This document shows positions 1-6,341 of a stretch of 7,871 nt of DNA, piece after piece. The stretch spans positions 1 to 7,871 of the forward strand of contig CANLCA010000117.1 of the NCBI GenBank assembly GCA_947487925.1. The letters are read 5' to 3'. Under the pieces are notes generated by a model. That model had not been told where the DNA came from and ran no database searches. It saw only the letters and a list, made by a program, of their open reading frames with translations. The translations under genes were made by a program, and so were the position numbers. How positions within the stretch are numbered: the first letter of the stretch is position 1; each line of letters starts with the position of its first letter. This stretch comes from Verrucomicrobiales bacterium (GTDB lineage Bacteria > Verrucomicrobiota > Verrucomicrobiia > Limisphaerales > F1-80-MAGS106).

Positions 1-368
1 GCCATACGAACATCCACTTCCCCCGGCCAGGCCGGCGCCTCGACCAACGACGCACTTTTCGGTTCAGCGACATGACTGGAAGGATCTTGCACTGGCGACT
101 GGCGCACTGCAACTACCCGAGTTGTGCACCCGATTTGAGAGGCAAGTGCTGACACTCTGCAGCTTACCATGCTGCTCCGAGCTACCAAGGAGTTTCTGGG
201 GGGCCCTGATATCGGGTCGCACGCCGGTTCCGTTGATCCGTCTGCCATGGGGCAGTAGCCGTGCGGCTTCGGCGCTGGAGTGGGGAAGCCTTTGAGTTAC
301 GCCACAATCATGAAGTGGCTTGCCGACCAAAGCTCGCAGCGCAGACTGCAATGGGTCCGCCTTCGTTC
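1..368. other. No intact gene; possible further gene remnants
   Basis: No frame here has a start, length and composition that convinces me. A plus-strand frame is open from base 2 to 295 without a recognisable domain, and the minus frame 351-64 is also open. The minus frame contains the phrase GRRINGTGVRPDI (about 262-200), which recalls the C-terminal strand region of S41 peptidases. That is too short to call. The tract adjoins the propeller remnant on the same strand and is probably decayed coding DNA. Confidence 0.35.
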
Positions 369-590
369 CTAAACGACAGGAACTGCCCCATGGGCCGAAG
401 TGCCGAACACAGAGCCGTCGTGATAGATCGGCGTGGCGATGTTGATTCGCTTCGCTTTGGCGGGCTTGTCGTATCGCTAGAGCAACTTCCCATCAGTGGC
501 GGCAAATCCAGCAACGGTCGGGGCCGGAAACTGCACGATTGGGACTGGTCGCCAAAATCCATGGCGATCGCCGATGAATAGGCGGCAATG
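369..590 (-). pseudogene. Decayed fragment of a PQQ-like (BamB-type) beta-propeller repeat protein
   Basis: Reading the minus strand from about 590 down to 369 gives a recognisable stretch of the PQQ-binding-like beta-propeller family common in Planctomycetes and Verrucomicrobia. It reads YSSAIAMDFGDQSQ, then VQFPAPTVAGFAATDGKLL, then RYDKPAK and INIATPIYHDGSVFG. The family pattern is roughly QYVQF...G..A.DGK.LWRYDKPA....I.TPI.HDG.VF. Two lesions are visible. A base seems to be missing between 537 and 538: adding one A after the T restores the expected QYVQF and joins the two frames. A TAG at 477-479 sits where the family has the Trp of LWRYDKPA (TGG to TAG). The fragment stops at a TAG at 369-371, and no similarity is seen beyond it or above about 595. 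It lacks the N-terminus, other blades and any start, so it should not be expressed as protein. The family assignment comes from memory of the motif, not a search. Confidence 0.7.
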
Positions 591-609
591 GGGCTCGCTC
601 TAATTCAGA

Positions 610-638
610 TTGAGCGATGGACTATTATCCGTGATATT
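610..638 (+). promoter_or_regulatory. Possible sigma-70-type promoter for the PSCyt/PSD gene
   Basis: TTGAGC at 610-615 and GATATT at 633-638 each match the -35 and -10 consensus at four of six positions and are separated by exactly 17 bases. Transcription would begin near 645, leaving a leader of under 20 bases before the ATG at 663. There is no Shine-Dalgarno sequence in that leader. TATTAT at 623-628 is a competing -10. This is a weak call by eye only. Confidence 0.3.
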
Positions 639-662
639 GGGCCCATCTGAAATCAATACTGA

Positions 663-2630
663 ATGACAATCCCCGGAGCATTTAAAAGTGGCGTGACGGC
701 CCTGACCCTCCTGGGACTGGCGCTATCACTGGCCTTTCCATGCCGGGCGGAGCCGACCGACGACGCGGATGGCTCCGCGCTGCAAGTTGATGCCAGGAAG
801 ACCTTCAAAGAAGTGGTCACCCCATTCGTCGAGACCCACTGCACGCGCTGTCACGGGCAAAACCGACAAAAAGGCGGAATCAACTTTGGACCAGCGCTCA
901 AGAACCCCGGTGAAACCGCGTCCACCAAACGGTGGAAACAGGCGCTTGCCATCGTGAAATCCCACGACATGCCTCCGGAGAGCGAGGAGAAGCAGCCAAC
1001 GGACGAGGAGCGTCAGAAGTTTCTGGACGGGATCGGCAAGATCAAGTTTCTCAGCTCGAAGGATCCGGGCCCGTTTGTGATCCGTCGTTTGACCAAGGTG
1101 GAGTTTGGCAACACGTTGCACGATCTTTTCGGTGTGGATCCTGCGGTCGCTGATGAGCTGCCGGAAGAAGTATTCGGAGAGGGGTATCTGAACACCCTGT
1201 CACCGCTCCAGTCGGAGCAGTATCTCGCGATCGCCAATGAGGTAATGGACCGGATCCTTCCCTCCAATGCTGTGAGACCTACCAAGGCGCAAAAGCAGCT
1301 TTTCGGCAAAACGCCAAGCCCAGCCGCTGACGAGCGGGCCGCGGCGAGAAAGGTCGCCCGCTCCCTGGCCCGTGACGCCTATCGCCGGCCCCCGACTGAG
1401 GCGGAAGTGGATGTCCTCCTACGAGTGTTCGACCTCGCTCGCGAAAACAAACTCGCTTACCCGGATGCCCTGCGCTTGATGCTCAAAGCGGTCCTCGTGT
1501 CCCCCCAGTTCCTCTTCATCACGCCAGCCGTGGAGGCTGAATCAGGGAGCTCTATTATTCGCCTGGATGATCATCAACTGGCGTCCCGGTTGTCGTATCT
1601 GTTGTGGGCAACCATGCCCGATGCTGAACTGTCCGCGCTGGCGCATCGCGGGAAACTTCATGAGCCGGCAGTTTTGAAGGCGCAAGTGAATCGTCTGCTG
1701 GAGGATTCGCGTTCCCGGGCGTTGTTCGATGGTTTTGGAGCGCAGTGGCTCGGGCTGGGGAGCCTGGAAAGCAAAACCTTCGACACCGCCAAGTTCCCCC
1801 AGATGACCGGCGCCATGCGCTTGGCGATGTATGAGGAGGCCCGTCTGTTCTTTGAAAGCATCGTCCGTGAAAACCGGAGTGTTGTCCGTTTGGTGGATTG
1901 TGATTACACGTTCCTTAACGGGACCCTTGCCGCGCTTTACGGCCTGGATAAAACAGTCACCGGATCCCGGTGGCGCAAGGTGAAGCTGGCGGATGCGAAT
2001 CGCGGCGGCATTATGGGCATGCCCGGCATTCTTGCGGTGACCTCGTTTCCTAACCGCACGAGCCCCGTCAAACGCGGTGTGTGGGTGCTCGAACAGGTGC
2101 TGGGAGAACACGTGCCACCGCCGCCGCCGAACGTTGCGATCCTGGACAAACAGGACAAACACACCGTCGAGAATCTGACGCTGCGCCAACGAACGGAACT
2201 GCACCGCAAAGAGGCCGTTTGCGCTAATTGCCATAAGACCCTTGATCCCATCGGCTTTGGCCTGGAGAATTTTGATGCCATCGGGCGGTGGCGCGACCAG
2301 GATGACTCCGGAGGGGCGATTGATGCAGCGGGCGAACTTCCGGGTGGAAAACATTTCACTTCTCCCAAAGAGCTGAAAAGCATCATCGCCGCGCGAAGTG
2401 GTGACCTTGCCCGCAACCTGACTGAGAAACTGCTGGCCTATGCCTTGTGCCGCCAGCTTGAAGGTTACGATGAAATCGTGGTGGATCATCTGATGGAAAC
2501 CATCGCCAAGGACGGCTATCGTATGCGGACTCTCATCACCGAAATCGTGACCAGCTATCCTTTCACCCATCGACGGATCCAAGAACAAATCGCATCCGAT
2601 TCCGCTGAGACGCAGCCCTCAAAACGGTAA
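663..2630 (+). CDS. Secreted PSCyt/PSD multi-domain protein (DUF1592/DUF1588/DUF1585) with c-type haem motifs
   Basis: A 655-residue exported protein of the DUF1592 architecture. Residues 1-29 form a signal peptide: short N-region, hydrophobic VTALTLLGLALSLAF, then CRAE. A cytochrome-c-like segment follows with CTRCH at 60-64 and a likely distal Met ligand in DMPPE near 103. Next come PSD3/DUF1587 (about 138-200, IRRLTKVEFGNTLHDLFG), PSD5/DUF1595 (about 225-287, AYRRPPTEAEV), PSD4/DUF1592 (about 298-427, LASRLSYLLWATMPD), PSCyt3/DUF1588 (about 445-545) and PSD2/DUF1585 (about 563-637). PSCyt3 contains the usual VPPPPPNV loop and a second CxxCH, CANCH at 520-524. The family typically has this full domain order, so the gene looks complete. 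The ATG at 663 is chosen because the signal peptide follows directly; no Shine-Dalgarno is visible. Partner genes encoding HXXSHH proteins commonly lie next to it, as here. The enzymatic role of the family is unknown; electron transfer in the periplasm or envelope is an inference from the haem motifs. Confidence 0.93.
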   Translation: MTIPGAFKSGVTALTLLGLALSLAFPCRAEPTDDADGSALQVDARKTFKEVVTPFVETHCTRCHGQNRQKGGINFGPALKNPGETASTKRWKQALAIVKSHDMPPESEEKQPTDEERQKFLDGIGKIKFLSSKDPGPFVIRRLTKVEFGNTLHDLFGVDPAVADELPEEVFGEGYLNTLSPLQSEQYLAIANEVMDRILPSNAVRPTKAQKQLFGKTPSPAADERAAARKVARSLARDAYRRPPTEAEVDVLLRVFDLARENKLAYPDALRLMLKAVLVSPQFLFITPAVEAESGSSIIRLDDHQLASRLSYLLWATMPDAELSALAHRGKLHEPAVLKAQVNRLLEDSRSRALFDGFGAQWLGLGSLESKTFDTAKFPQMTGAMRLAMYEEARLFFESIVRENRSVVRLVDCDYTFLNGTLAALYGLDKTVTGSRWRKVKLADANRGGIMGMPGILAVTSFPNRTSPVKRGVWVLEQVLGEHVPPPPPNVAILDKQDKHTVENLTLRQRTELHRKEAVCANCHKTLDPIGFGLENFDAIGRWRDQDDSGGAIDAAGELPGGKHFTSPKELKSIIAARSGDLARNLTEKLLAYALCRQLEGYDEIVVDHLMETIAKDGYRMRTLITEIVTSYPFTHRRIQEQIASDSAETQPSKR

Positions 2631-2963
2631 ATAAACTTGAACCAAATTCGCGAAAGCGTGAGCAACCACCGTCCGGTGATCTAGGCGATGCCCGACTGGC
2701 ACTGGCCAGCGTGGTTTTGATCACCAAACAATTTTAGGACACACCTTACGAGGTCACATTGCCTCGCGGGCCGTGGTAGCGGGAGCAAAGCGACATCAAC
2801 GTTCAGAGGATCCAGCAGGTGAAATTCGCCGAATTCGTCCGCAAATCTCCTGGAAAGTTTGATGCTCGTGTGATTGGTGAAGCGGGAAGCCGCACTCAAA
2901 CGACATTTGAAGCTTTAAGGTTTCCCAATCGACACGTCCAGGAACGAAGCATATTATCATCCT
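2631..2963 (+). other. 333-base spacer between the PSCyt/PSD and HXXSHH genes
   Basis: No convincing gene is seen. A plus frame with an ATG at 2819 stays open into the next gene and ends at 3073, but it overlaps the HXXSHH coding start in another frame and has no recognisable domain. GGTGATC at 2675-2681 and GATCACC at 2719-2725 form a 7-bp inverted repeat around a 37-base loop, without a T tract. The spacer is long for a pair that is usually closely spaced, so a separate promoter or processing signal could lie here, but I cannot point to one. Confidence 0.4.
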
Positions 2964-4346
2964 ATGAGAAGTCACTTCCTCGTCGATCGGCGCACGTGTC
3001 TGAGAGGGATTGGCGCCTGCCTCGCGCTTCCTCTTCTGGAATCCATGGGCTGGGCGGAGCCCGGCAAGGGTAGGCCTTACAAACCGCCGGTTCGCCTCGG
3101 ATTCATGTACATGCCCCACGGGGTCATCATGGATCAGTTCTGGCCCAAGAGTCCGGAGAGTTTCCTGTCGTCGCCGCCACCGTCGCTGGAATCGCTGCGT
3201 CCGGTCCTCGATCAGTGTTTGTTGATGAAGGGGATCTCGGGAGTTCCGATCGCTCCGTTCAATGGCGCCCCGCATGCGCTCGAATTGTCCACCTGGCTTA
3301 CGGCCGTGCTGCCTGATGCGAACACACGAAACCGGATCAACATTGGGATTTCGGCGGACCAGATCGCCGCCAACTACGTGGGCGGGTTCACGTCACTGCC
3401 GTCCCTGGAGCTGGCCACGATGCCGCAGACGCACAAGGAGAACCAGGAGGGACTCAACGAAGGGTATTATTCACACTGCAGCTTTCGTTCACCAACCCAG
3501 GCCGTCCCCGCCGAGATCAATCCGCGCAACGTACTGACCCGGCTCTTCGGAAAGTCCGATAGAGCCGGACACACCGTCCAGGCGCACCCCCTGGATCGAC
3601 AGATGCTGGACCTGGTTATCGGAGGCGCGCGAGACCTGCGCCGAAAACTGCCCCAGGATGACCAACACAAACTGGATGAATACCTGGACAGCGTACGTGC
3701 CGTCGAACGCCGCATCGCCGCCATCGAATTCCGCCAGAAAGAGGCGGCGCTTGAGAAGGCTGGAGTGAGCGTAAGCAAACGCAACGCTTCGGATTCCCCA
3801 CCGATCGAGGTCAAGATTCCGGAAGGTGACAAACGCAGCGAGTACATGCAGGTGATGTGCGACCTCAACGTGCTCGCTTTCCAAACCGACACGACCCGCG
3901 TCAGCACTTACATTGGCTCGACACCGAACGGAGTTTCTTATCCGGAACTCGGGTTCAGGAACGAGCATCACTCCCAAACCCATCACAACAACGAACCCGA
4001 TAAGGTTGGCAAGGTCGCGGCGATCACCGCGTTCAACATAGCCCAGTTCGCCTACATGGTGAAAAAGATGCACAGCCTGCGCGAGGGAGACGGCACCCTG
4101 CTCGACAATTGCATCATGATGTGGGGCTCCGGCCTTGAGGATGGGAACAAGCACGCCCGCGAGAACCTTCCCTTCATCGTCGCGGGCAAGGGCGGCGGCT
4201 CCATCAACACGGGACGTTTCCTGGCCGATACCAAAGGCAACCAAGGCGACCTGCTCACTACGCTCCTCGCGTGTGCCGGTATTCCGATGGACCGTCCCAT
4301 TGGCATCGCAACCAAGCAGCTGAAAGAGATGACCCTCAGTTTCTAG
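2964..4346 (+). CDS. Tat-exported HXXSHH-family (DUF1552) protein
   Basis: A 460-residue protein of the HXXSHH/DUF1552 family. The N-terminus DRRTCLRGIGACLALPLLE (8-26) is a twin-arginine signal with R9-R10 followed by a hydrophobic stretch; cleavage near GWA-EP (30-32) is likely. The mature part has typical family blocks: VRLGFMYMPHGV (43-54), a helical RAVERRI region near 245-251, and MWGSGLEDGNKHARENLPFIVAG (386-408). The name-giving motif is at 336-341 and reads H-S-Q-T-H-H, with Thr where the family usually has Ser. The gene ends in MTLSF at the usual family length. The ATG at 2964 is chosen because the Tat signal begins at once; no good Shine-Dalgarno precedes it. It lies downstream of the PSCyt/PSD gene on the same strand, the common arrangement, and the two probably act together in the envelope. 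The fold is thought to resemble the alkaline-phosphatase/sulfatase-like DUF1501 group, but no reaction is established. Confidence 0.93.
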   Translation: MRSHFLVDRRTCLRGIGACLALPLLESMGWAEPGKGRPYKPPVRLGFMYMPHGVIMDQFWPKSPESFLSSPPPSLESLRPVLDQCLLMKGISGVPIAPFNGAPHALELSTWLTAVLPDANTRNRINIGISADQIAANYVGGFTSLPSLELATMPQTHKENQEGLNEGYYSHCSFRSPTQAVPAEINPRNVLTRLFGKSDRAGHTVQAHPLDRQMLDLVIGGARDLRRKLPQDDQHKLDEYLDSVRAVERRIAAIEFRQKEAALEKAGVSVSKRNASDSPPIEVKIPEGDKRSEYMQVMCDLNVLAFQTDTTRVSTYIGSTPNGVSYPELGFRNEHHSQTHHNNEPDKVGKVAAITAFNIAQFAYMVKKMHSLREGDGTLLDNCIMMWGSGLEDGNKHARENLPFIVAGKGGGSINTGRFLADTKGNQGDLLTTLLACAGIPMDRPIGIATKQLKEMTLSF

Positions 4347-4379
4347 GCCGGCGGCGTGCCGGAATGCGCCGTGTCCGGC
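4347..4379 (+). terminator. GC-rich hairpin directly after the HXXSHH stop codon
   Basis: GCCGG at 4347-4351 pairs with CCGGC at 4375-4379, and CGGCG at 4352-4356 pairs with CGCCG at 4367-4371. A 3-base bulge (TGT) lies on the right side and the loop is 10 bases. It begins one base after the TAG at 4344-4346 and ends just before the minus-strand stop of the FG-GAP remnant, so it could end transcription in both directions. No T tract follows, so intrinsic termination would be inefficient. Confidence 0.4.
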
Positions 4380-4611
4380 TCACTCAACCCCTTGATTCAA
4401 ATAAACCTTCACGTCCCTGGTCGCCCGGCTGGCCGCGACGATGTCGCGTCGTCGATCGTTGTCCATATCGGCCAGGCTTAGATCCTCGCACGTCCTGGCG
4501 TTGTCATCCACGACGGAAGACTTCCATTCCGTGCCTTCGGAGTTTGCAGGCAGGTAGTTCGGATAAGAAGTCAGCCTGGAAAAATCAGCTGAGAAACCAC
4601 TAATCTTCGCT
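4380..4611 (-). pseudogene. 5'-truncated end of an FG-GAP/VCBS repeat protein gene
   Basis: On the minus strand an open frame of about 77 codons ends in TGA at 4382-4380. It reads SYPNYLPANSEGTEW, then KSSVVDDNARTCEDLSLAD, then MDNDRRRDIVAASRATRDV and KVYLNQGVE. This matches the C-terminal blade of FG-GAP/VCBS repeat proteins, where a phrase like DLNGDG..DIVAAGRAT.N.KIYWN is typical. The calcium-loop pattern D-x-D-x-D is present in DMDND, but the following Gly is replaced by Arg. There is no start codon: going upstream the frame runs through the left arm of the inverted repeat at 4595-4613 and meets TGA just past it. The gene has lost its 5' part, including the signal peptide and earlier blades. 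It is tail-to-tail with the HXXSHH gene. The alternative is a very short real gene, which I consider unlikely without a start. Confidence 0.75.
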
Positions 4612-4734
4612 AATCATCACTCATACAACAAGATGTGAGAAATAGCGATCGGGACGCCGGTTCTCTGTATGGGTGAAGTGCTCAGTCAGCGTCACGTTTT
4701 CACCATCAGTGTCACTTAGCGAAAATTAGTGGTT
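4595..4734. repeat. Inverted-repeat element with 19-base arms (possible small palindromic or MITE-like element)
   Basis: The left arm AACCACTAATCTTCGCTAA (4595-4613) and the right arm TTAGCGAAAATTAGTGGTT (4716-4734) are inverted copies with one mismatch in 19, separated by 102 bases. A further partial copy in right-arm orientation, CTTAGCGAAGA, lies at 4769-4779. TCAGTGTCAC at 4706-4715 precedes the right arm, and the related TCAGCGTCAC (4686-4695) and TCAGTCAC (4753-4760) lie near. The interior has no open frame of note, so it is non-autonomous if mobile. No target-site duplication is evident. The left arm meets the truncated edge of the FG-GAP remnant. Confidence 0.6.
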
Positions 4735-5368
4735 CAACTTCCGTTTTTAAAGTCAGTCACGAATGGCGCTTAGCGAAGACCTGTTTCTCTGAACAAGGGC
4801 AACTGGCAACAGCGGGAATGGACTCGACTGTGTCTGAGGTTTCTACTGAGTTTTGCTCATTCACCGGTGTCAGAACTCGGTTCTTCAGCCATTTTGAGAG
4901 GCACTCCATTCGTGTGTCCGCCCGGCTTGGAGTCTTTTGAACTGGTCCAGCGCACCTACCATCGCGGTCGAATCGGCAACCACCTTTATTCGGCAGGGCA
5001 TGCCGTAACTCCCTCCAATCGAGATGCCCAGTTCACCGTGGACGTCCAGGTCGGGGACATCCGAGACGGATTCAAGAGGCACCTCGAAAAGTTTGGCCGG
5101 GCCGATCCTGTTCCTTCCTGTTCCTTATCGCCCGATCGCGAGTTTTGAGGAACAGATTCCAGGCTGCTCTCGAAGACTATGCGACCAAAGTCGCATAGGT
5201 GCCGCGATCGCCGCCCCACCTTTTGGAGCCCGAGGTCCCATAGCGCTCTTTTTGAATCGGTGCAAATATTTCACCAGCAGTCGAGCTACTCCGGTGCAAG
5301 AATGGAAAAAGTCCTCGGGACCCTGGTGCGGCAAGACAACGAAACTTATAAATCTAAAACTGACAGCC
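4735..5368. other. Gene-poor stretch upstream of the secreted cysteine-peptidase-like gene
   Basis: No gene is confidently supported over these 634 bases. Two overlapping antiparallel frames are open at 4867-5148 (plus) and about 5100-4885 (minus), both with G/C-rich third positions, and neither shows a domain I know. The minus reading (FEVPLESVSDVPDLDVHGEL...) looks somewhat more protein-like and may be another remnant. The long plus frame from 5024 that runs into the next gene is discounted as an unneeded N-terminal extension. The stretch also contains the third TTAGCGAA copy (4770-4777) and the hairpin at 5177-5198. Confidence 0.4.
5177..5198. repeat. Perfect 9-bp hairpin (REP-like palindrome)
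   Basis: CTATGCGAC at 5177-5185 is the exact reverse complement of GTCGCATAG at 5190-5198, with a CAAA loop of four bases. There is no T tract after it, so it is not a typical intrinsic terminator. It lies about 170 bases upstream of the ATG at 5369. It could be a dispersed palindromic repeat, a protein-binding site or an RNA structure in the leader. Confidence 0.6.
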
Positions 5369-6283
5369 ATGAAAACGAACTTCACCCATCCGACAGGCCG
5401 ACGACACTCCACCCCATTGCAGAATCTTCTACTCATGGGAACTGCTTTAATCGCGGTCACTCAGACCTCAGTCGCGCAACCCGCTCACTTGCAGAACGGA
5501 TTGACGCTCGTCACCCAGATTTACAGCCAGCAGTCCCAGGGCACGTTTACGGATTCGCAAGGGGTGCCACTCAATCGCTACGGGGGCTCTTGGGAGGACG
5601 AGGTCGACCCCTCGTTCATTCGCTTCGGGAACCCCAACCAAGGCGTGATGCCCGGGAACAACACGACTTGCGCCCCATTCGTCACGCATCTGCTGTTGGC
5701 CACCTATAATTGGAATTGGGGCAATGTCGTGTTTTTCGATCCGATCCTAAATCAGAACCATAGCTGCGAAAGCCCGAGCTCTTACCGCTATGTGGCGATG
5801 ATCAAGCAAAACGTGGGATTTGAGGTGCAACTGCCGACCTTGAACCTGGTCCAACCTGGCGACATCATGGCCCTCCAGGATGTGGGCGCCAACACGGGGC
5901 ATACGACCATTGTGGTTGAAGTAGATTGGCTAAGCGCCAAAGCGTATCCATCCCAACTGGTGGGCGCGGATGTGAATTTGGCTGGCAGCACCTATTACGA
6001 GGTGGAAGTCCTCGACAGCTCCAGCGGTCAGCACAGTTCGGACACGCGCACCGTGACTTTGGCCAACAACACCAAGGTGATCACCAACGGCGCTGGCGTG
6101 GGGCGGATGGGAGTGCTCGTCGATGGGAATTTCCAAGTGCTTGGCCACACCTGGAGCCTGCCCACTTCCAACTACTATACCAAACCCAACACATGGCTCA
6201 GCGGCTTTAACAGCCGTTTCCGCCCTCAATCAAACCGAGAGATGGTCTTCGGCAGGCTTCCGGCGTTGAATGTTGTTCCGTGA
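5369..6283 (+). CDS. Secreted NlpC/P60- or CHAP-like putative cysteine peptidase/amidase
   Basis: A 304-residue predicted exported protein. The frame is open from 5024, but the ATG at 5369 is chosen because it opens a clear signal peptide: basic TGRRHS (9-14), hydrophobic NLLLMGTALIAV (19-30), and SVA-QP cleavage at 36/37. No strong Shine-Dalgarno precedes it. The mature part has the arrangement of NlpC/P60- or CHAP-type papain-like hydrolases: a Cys starting a helix in NTTCAPFVTHLLLA (C101), then PGDIMALQ (163-170) and a His opening a strand in GHTTIVVEV (H178). A polar residue follows in EVEVLDSSSGQHSSDTR (D216, or H222). These residues could form a Cys-His-Asp/His triad, and the GDI block mirrors the GDLVFF block of NlpC proteins. 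VGRMGVLVDG (244-253) is a further compact block. If active, it would cut peptide or amide bonds, perhaps in cell-wall peptide, outside the cytoplasm. The specific family is not identified. It stands alone between a long spacer and a strong terminator. Confidence 0.8.
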   Translation: MKTNFTHPTGRRHSTPLQNLLLMGTALIAVTQTSVAQPAHLQNGLTLVTQIYSQQSQGTFTDSQGVPLNRYGGSWEDEVDPSFIRFGNPNQGVMPGNNTTCAPFVTHLLLATYNWNWGNVVFFDPILNQNHSCESPSSYRYVAMIKQNVGFEVQLPTLNLVQPGDIMALQDVGANTGHTTIVVEVDWLSAKAYPSQLVGADVNLAGSTYYEVEVLDSSSGQHSSDTRTVTLANNTKVITNGAGVGRMGVLVDGNFQVLGHTWSLPTSNYYTKPNTWLSGFNSRFRPQSNREMVFGRLPALNVVP

Positions 6284-6310
6284 GCCTCGTTTCCAGAATT
6301 GTTCGAACCT

Positions 6311-6341
6311 GAACAACCCGCCCACCAAGGGCGGGTTGTTC
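6311..6341 (+). terminator. Strong hairpin terminator of the secreted cysteine-peptidase-like gene
   Basis: GAACAACCCGCCC at 6311-6323 and GGGCGGGTTGTTC at 6329-6341 form a perfect 13-bp stem with a 5-base loop (ACCAA). A short T run, CATTTTG, follows at 6342-6348. It lies 28 bases after the TGA at 6281-6283 and should separate this gene from the histidine kinase. Confidence 0.85.

Noticed and set aside
261..581. Plus-strand 106-codon frame at the left edge
   Set aside because: It is antisense to the propeller remnant, whose minus-strand reading matches a known family; the plus reading matches nothing I know.
1542..2588. A 348-codon open frame on the minus strand inside the PSCyt/PSD gene
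   Set aside because: It lies wholly antisense to a gene with clear domain matches along its whole length and has no recognisable domain itself; high GC content explains the long antisense frame.
2819..3073. Plus-strand open frame with ATG at 2819 overlapping the start of the HXXSHH gene
   Set aside because: It overlaps the Tat signal region in another frame, has no recognised domain and would conflict with a secure gene.
3489..4244. A 251-codon open frame on the minus strand inside the HXXSHH gene
   Set aside because: It is antisense to well-conserved family blocks and shows no domain; treated as a shadow.
4867..5148. Antiparallel open frames in the spacer before the secreted hydrolase
   Set aside because: Both strands are open with similar composition, neither has a known domain or a translation signal, and I could not decide between a small gene, a remnant and chance.
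5024..5368. N-terminal extension of the secreted hydrolase frame from an ATG at 5024
   Set aside because: It would bury the clear signal peptide that starts at 5369 in the middle of the protein, and its sequence has no protein-like features.
5221..5368. Riboswitch in the leader of the secreted hydrolase gene
   Set aside because: I compared it by eye with the conserved cores of cyclic-di-GMP and other common riboswitch classes and found no match beyond short GTGCAA-like phrases.
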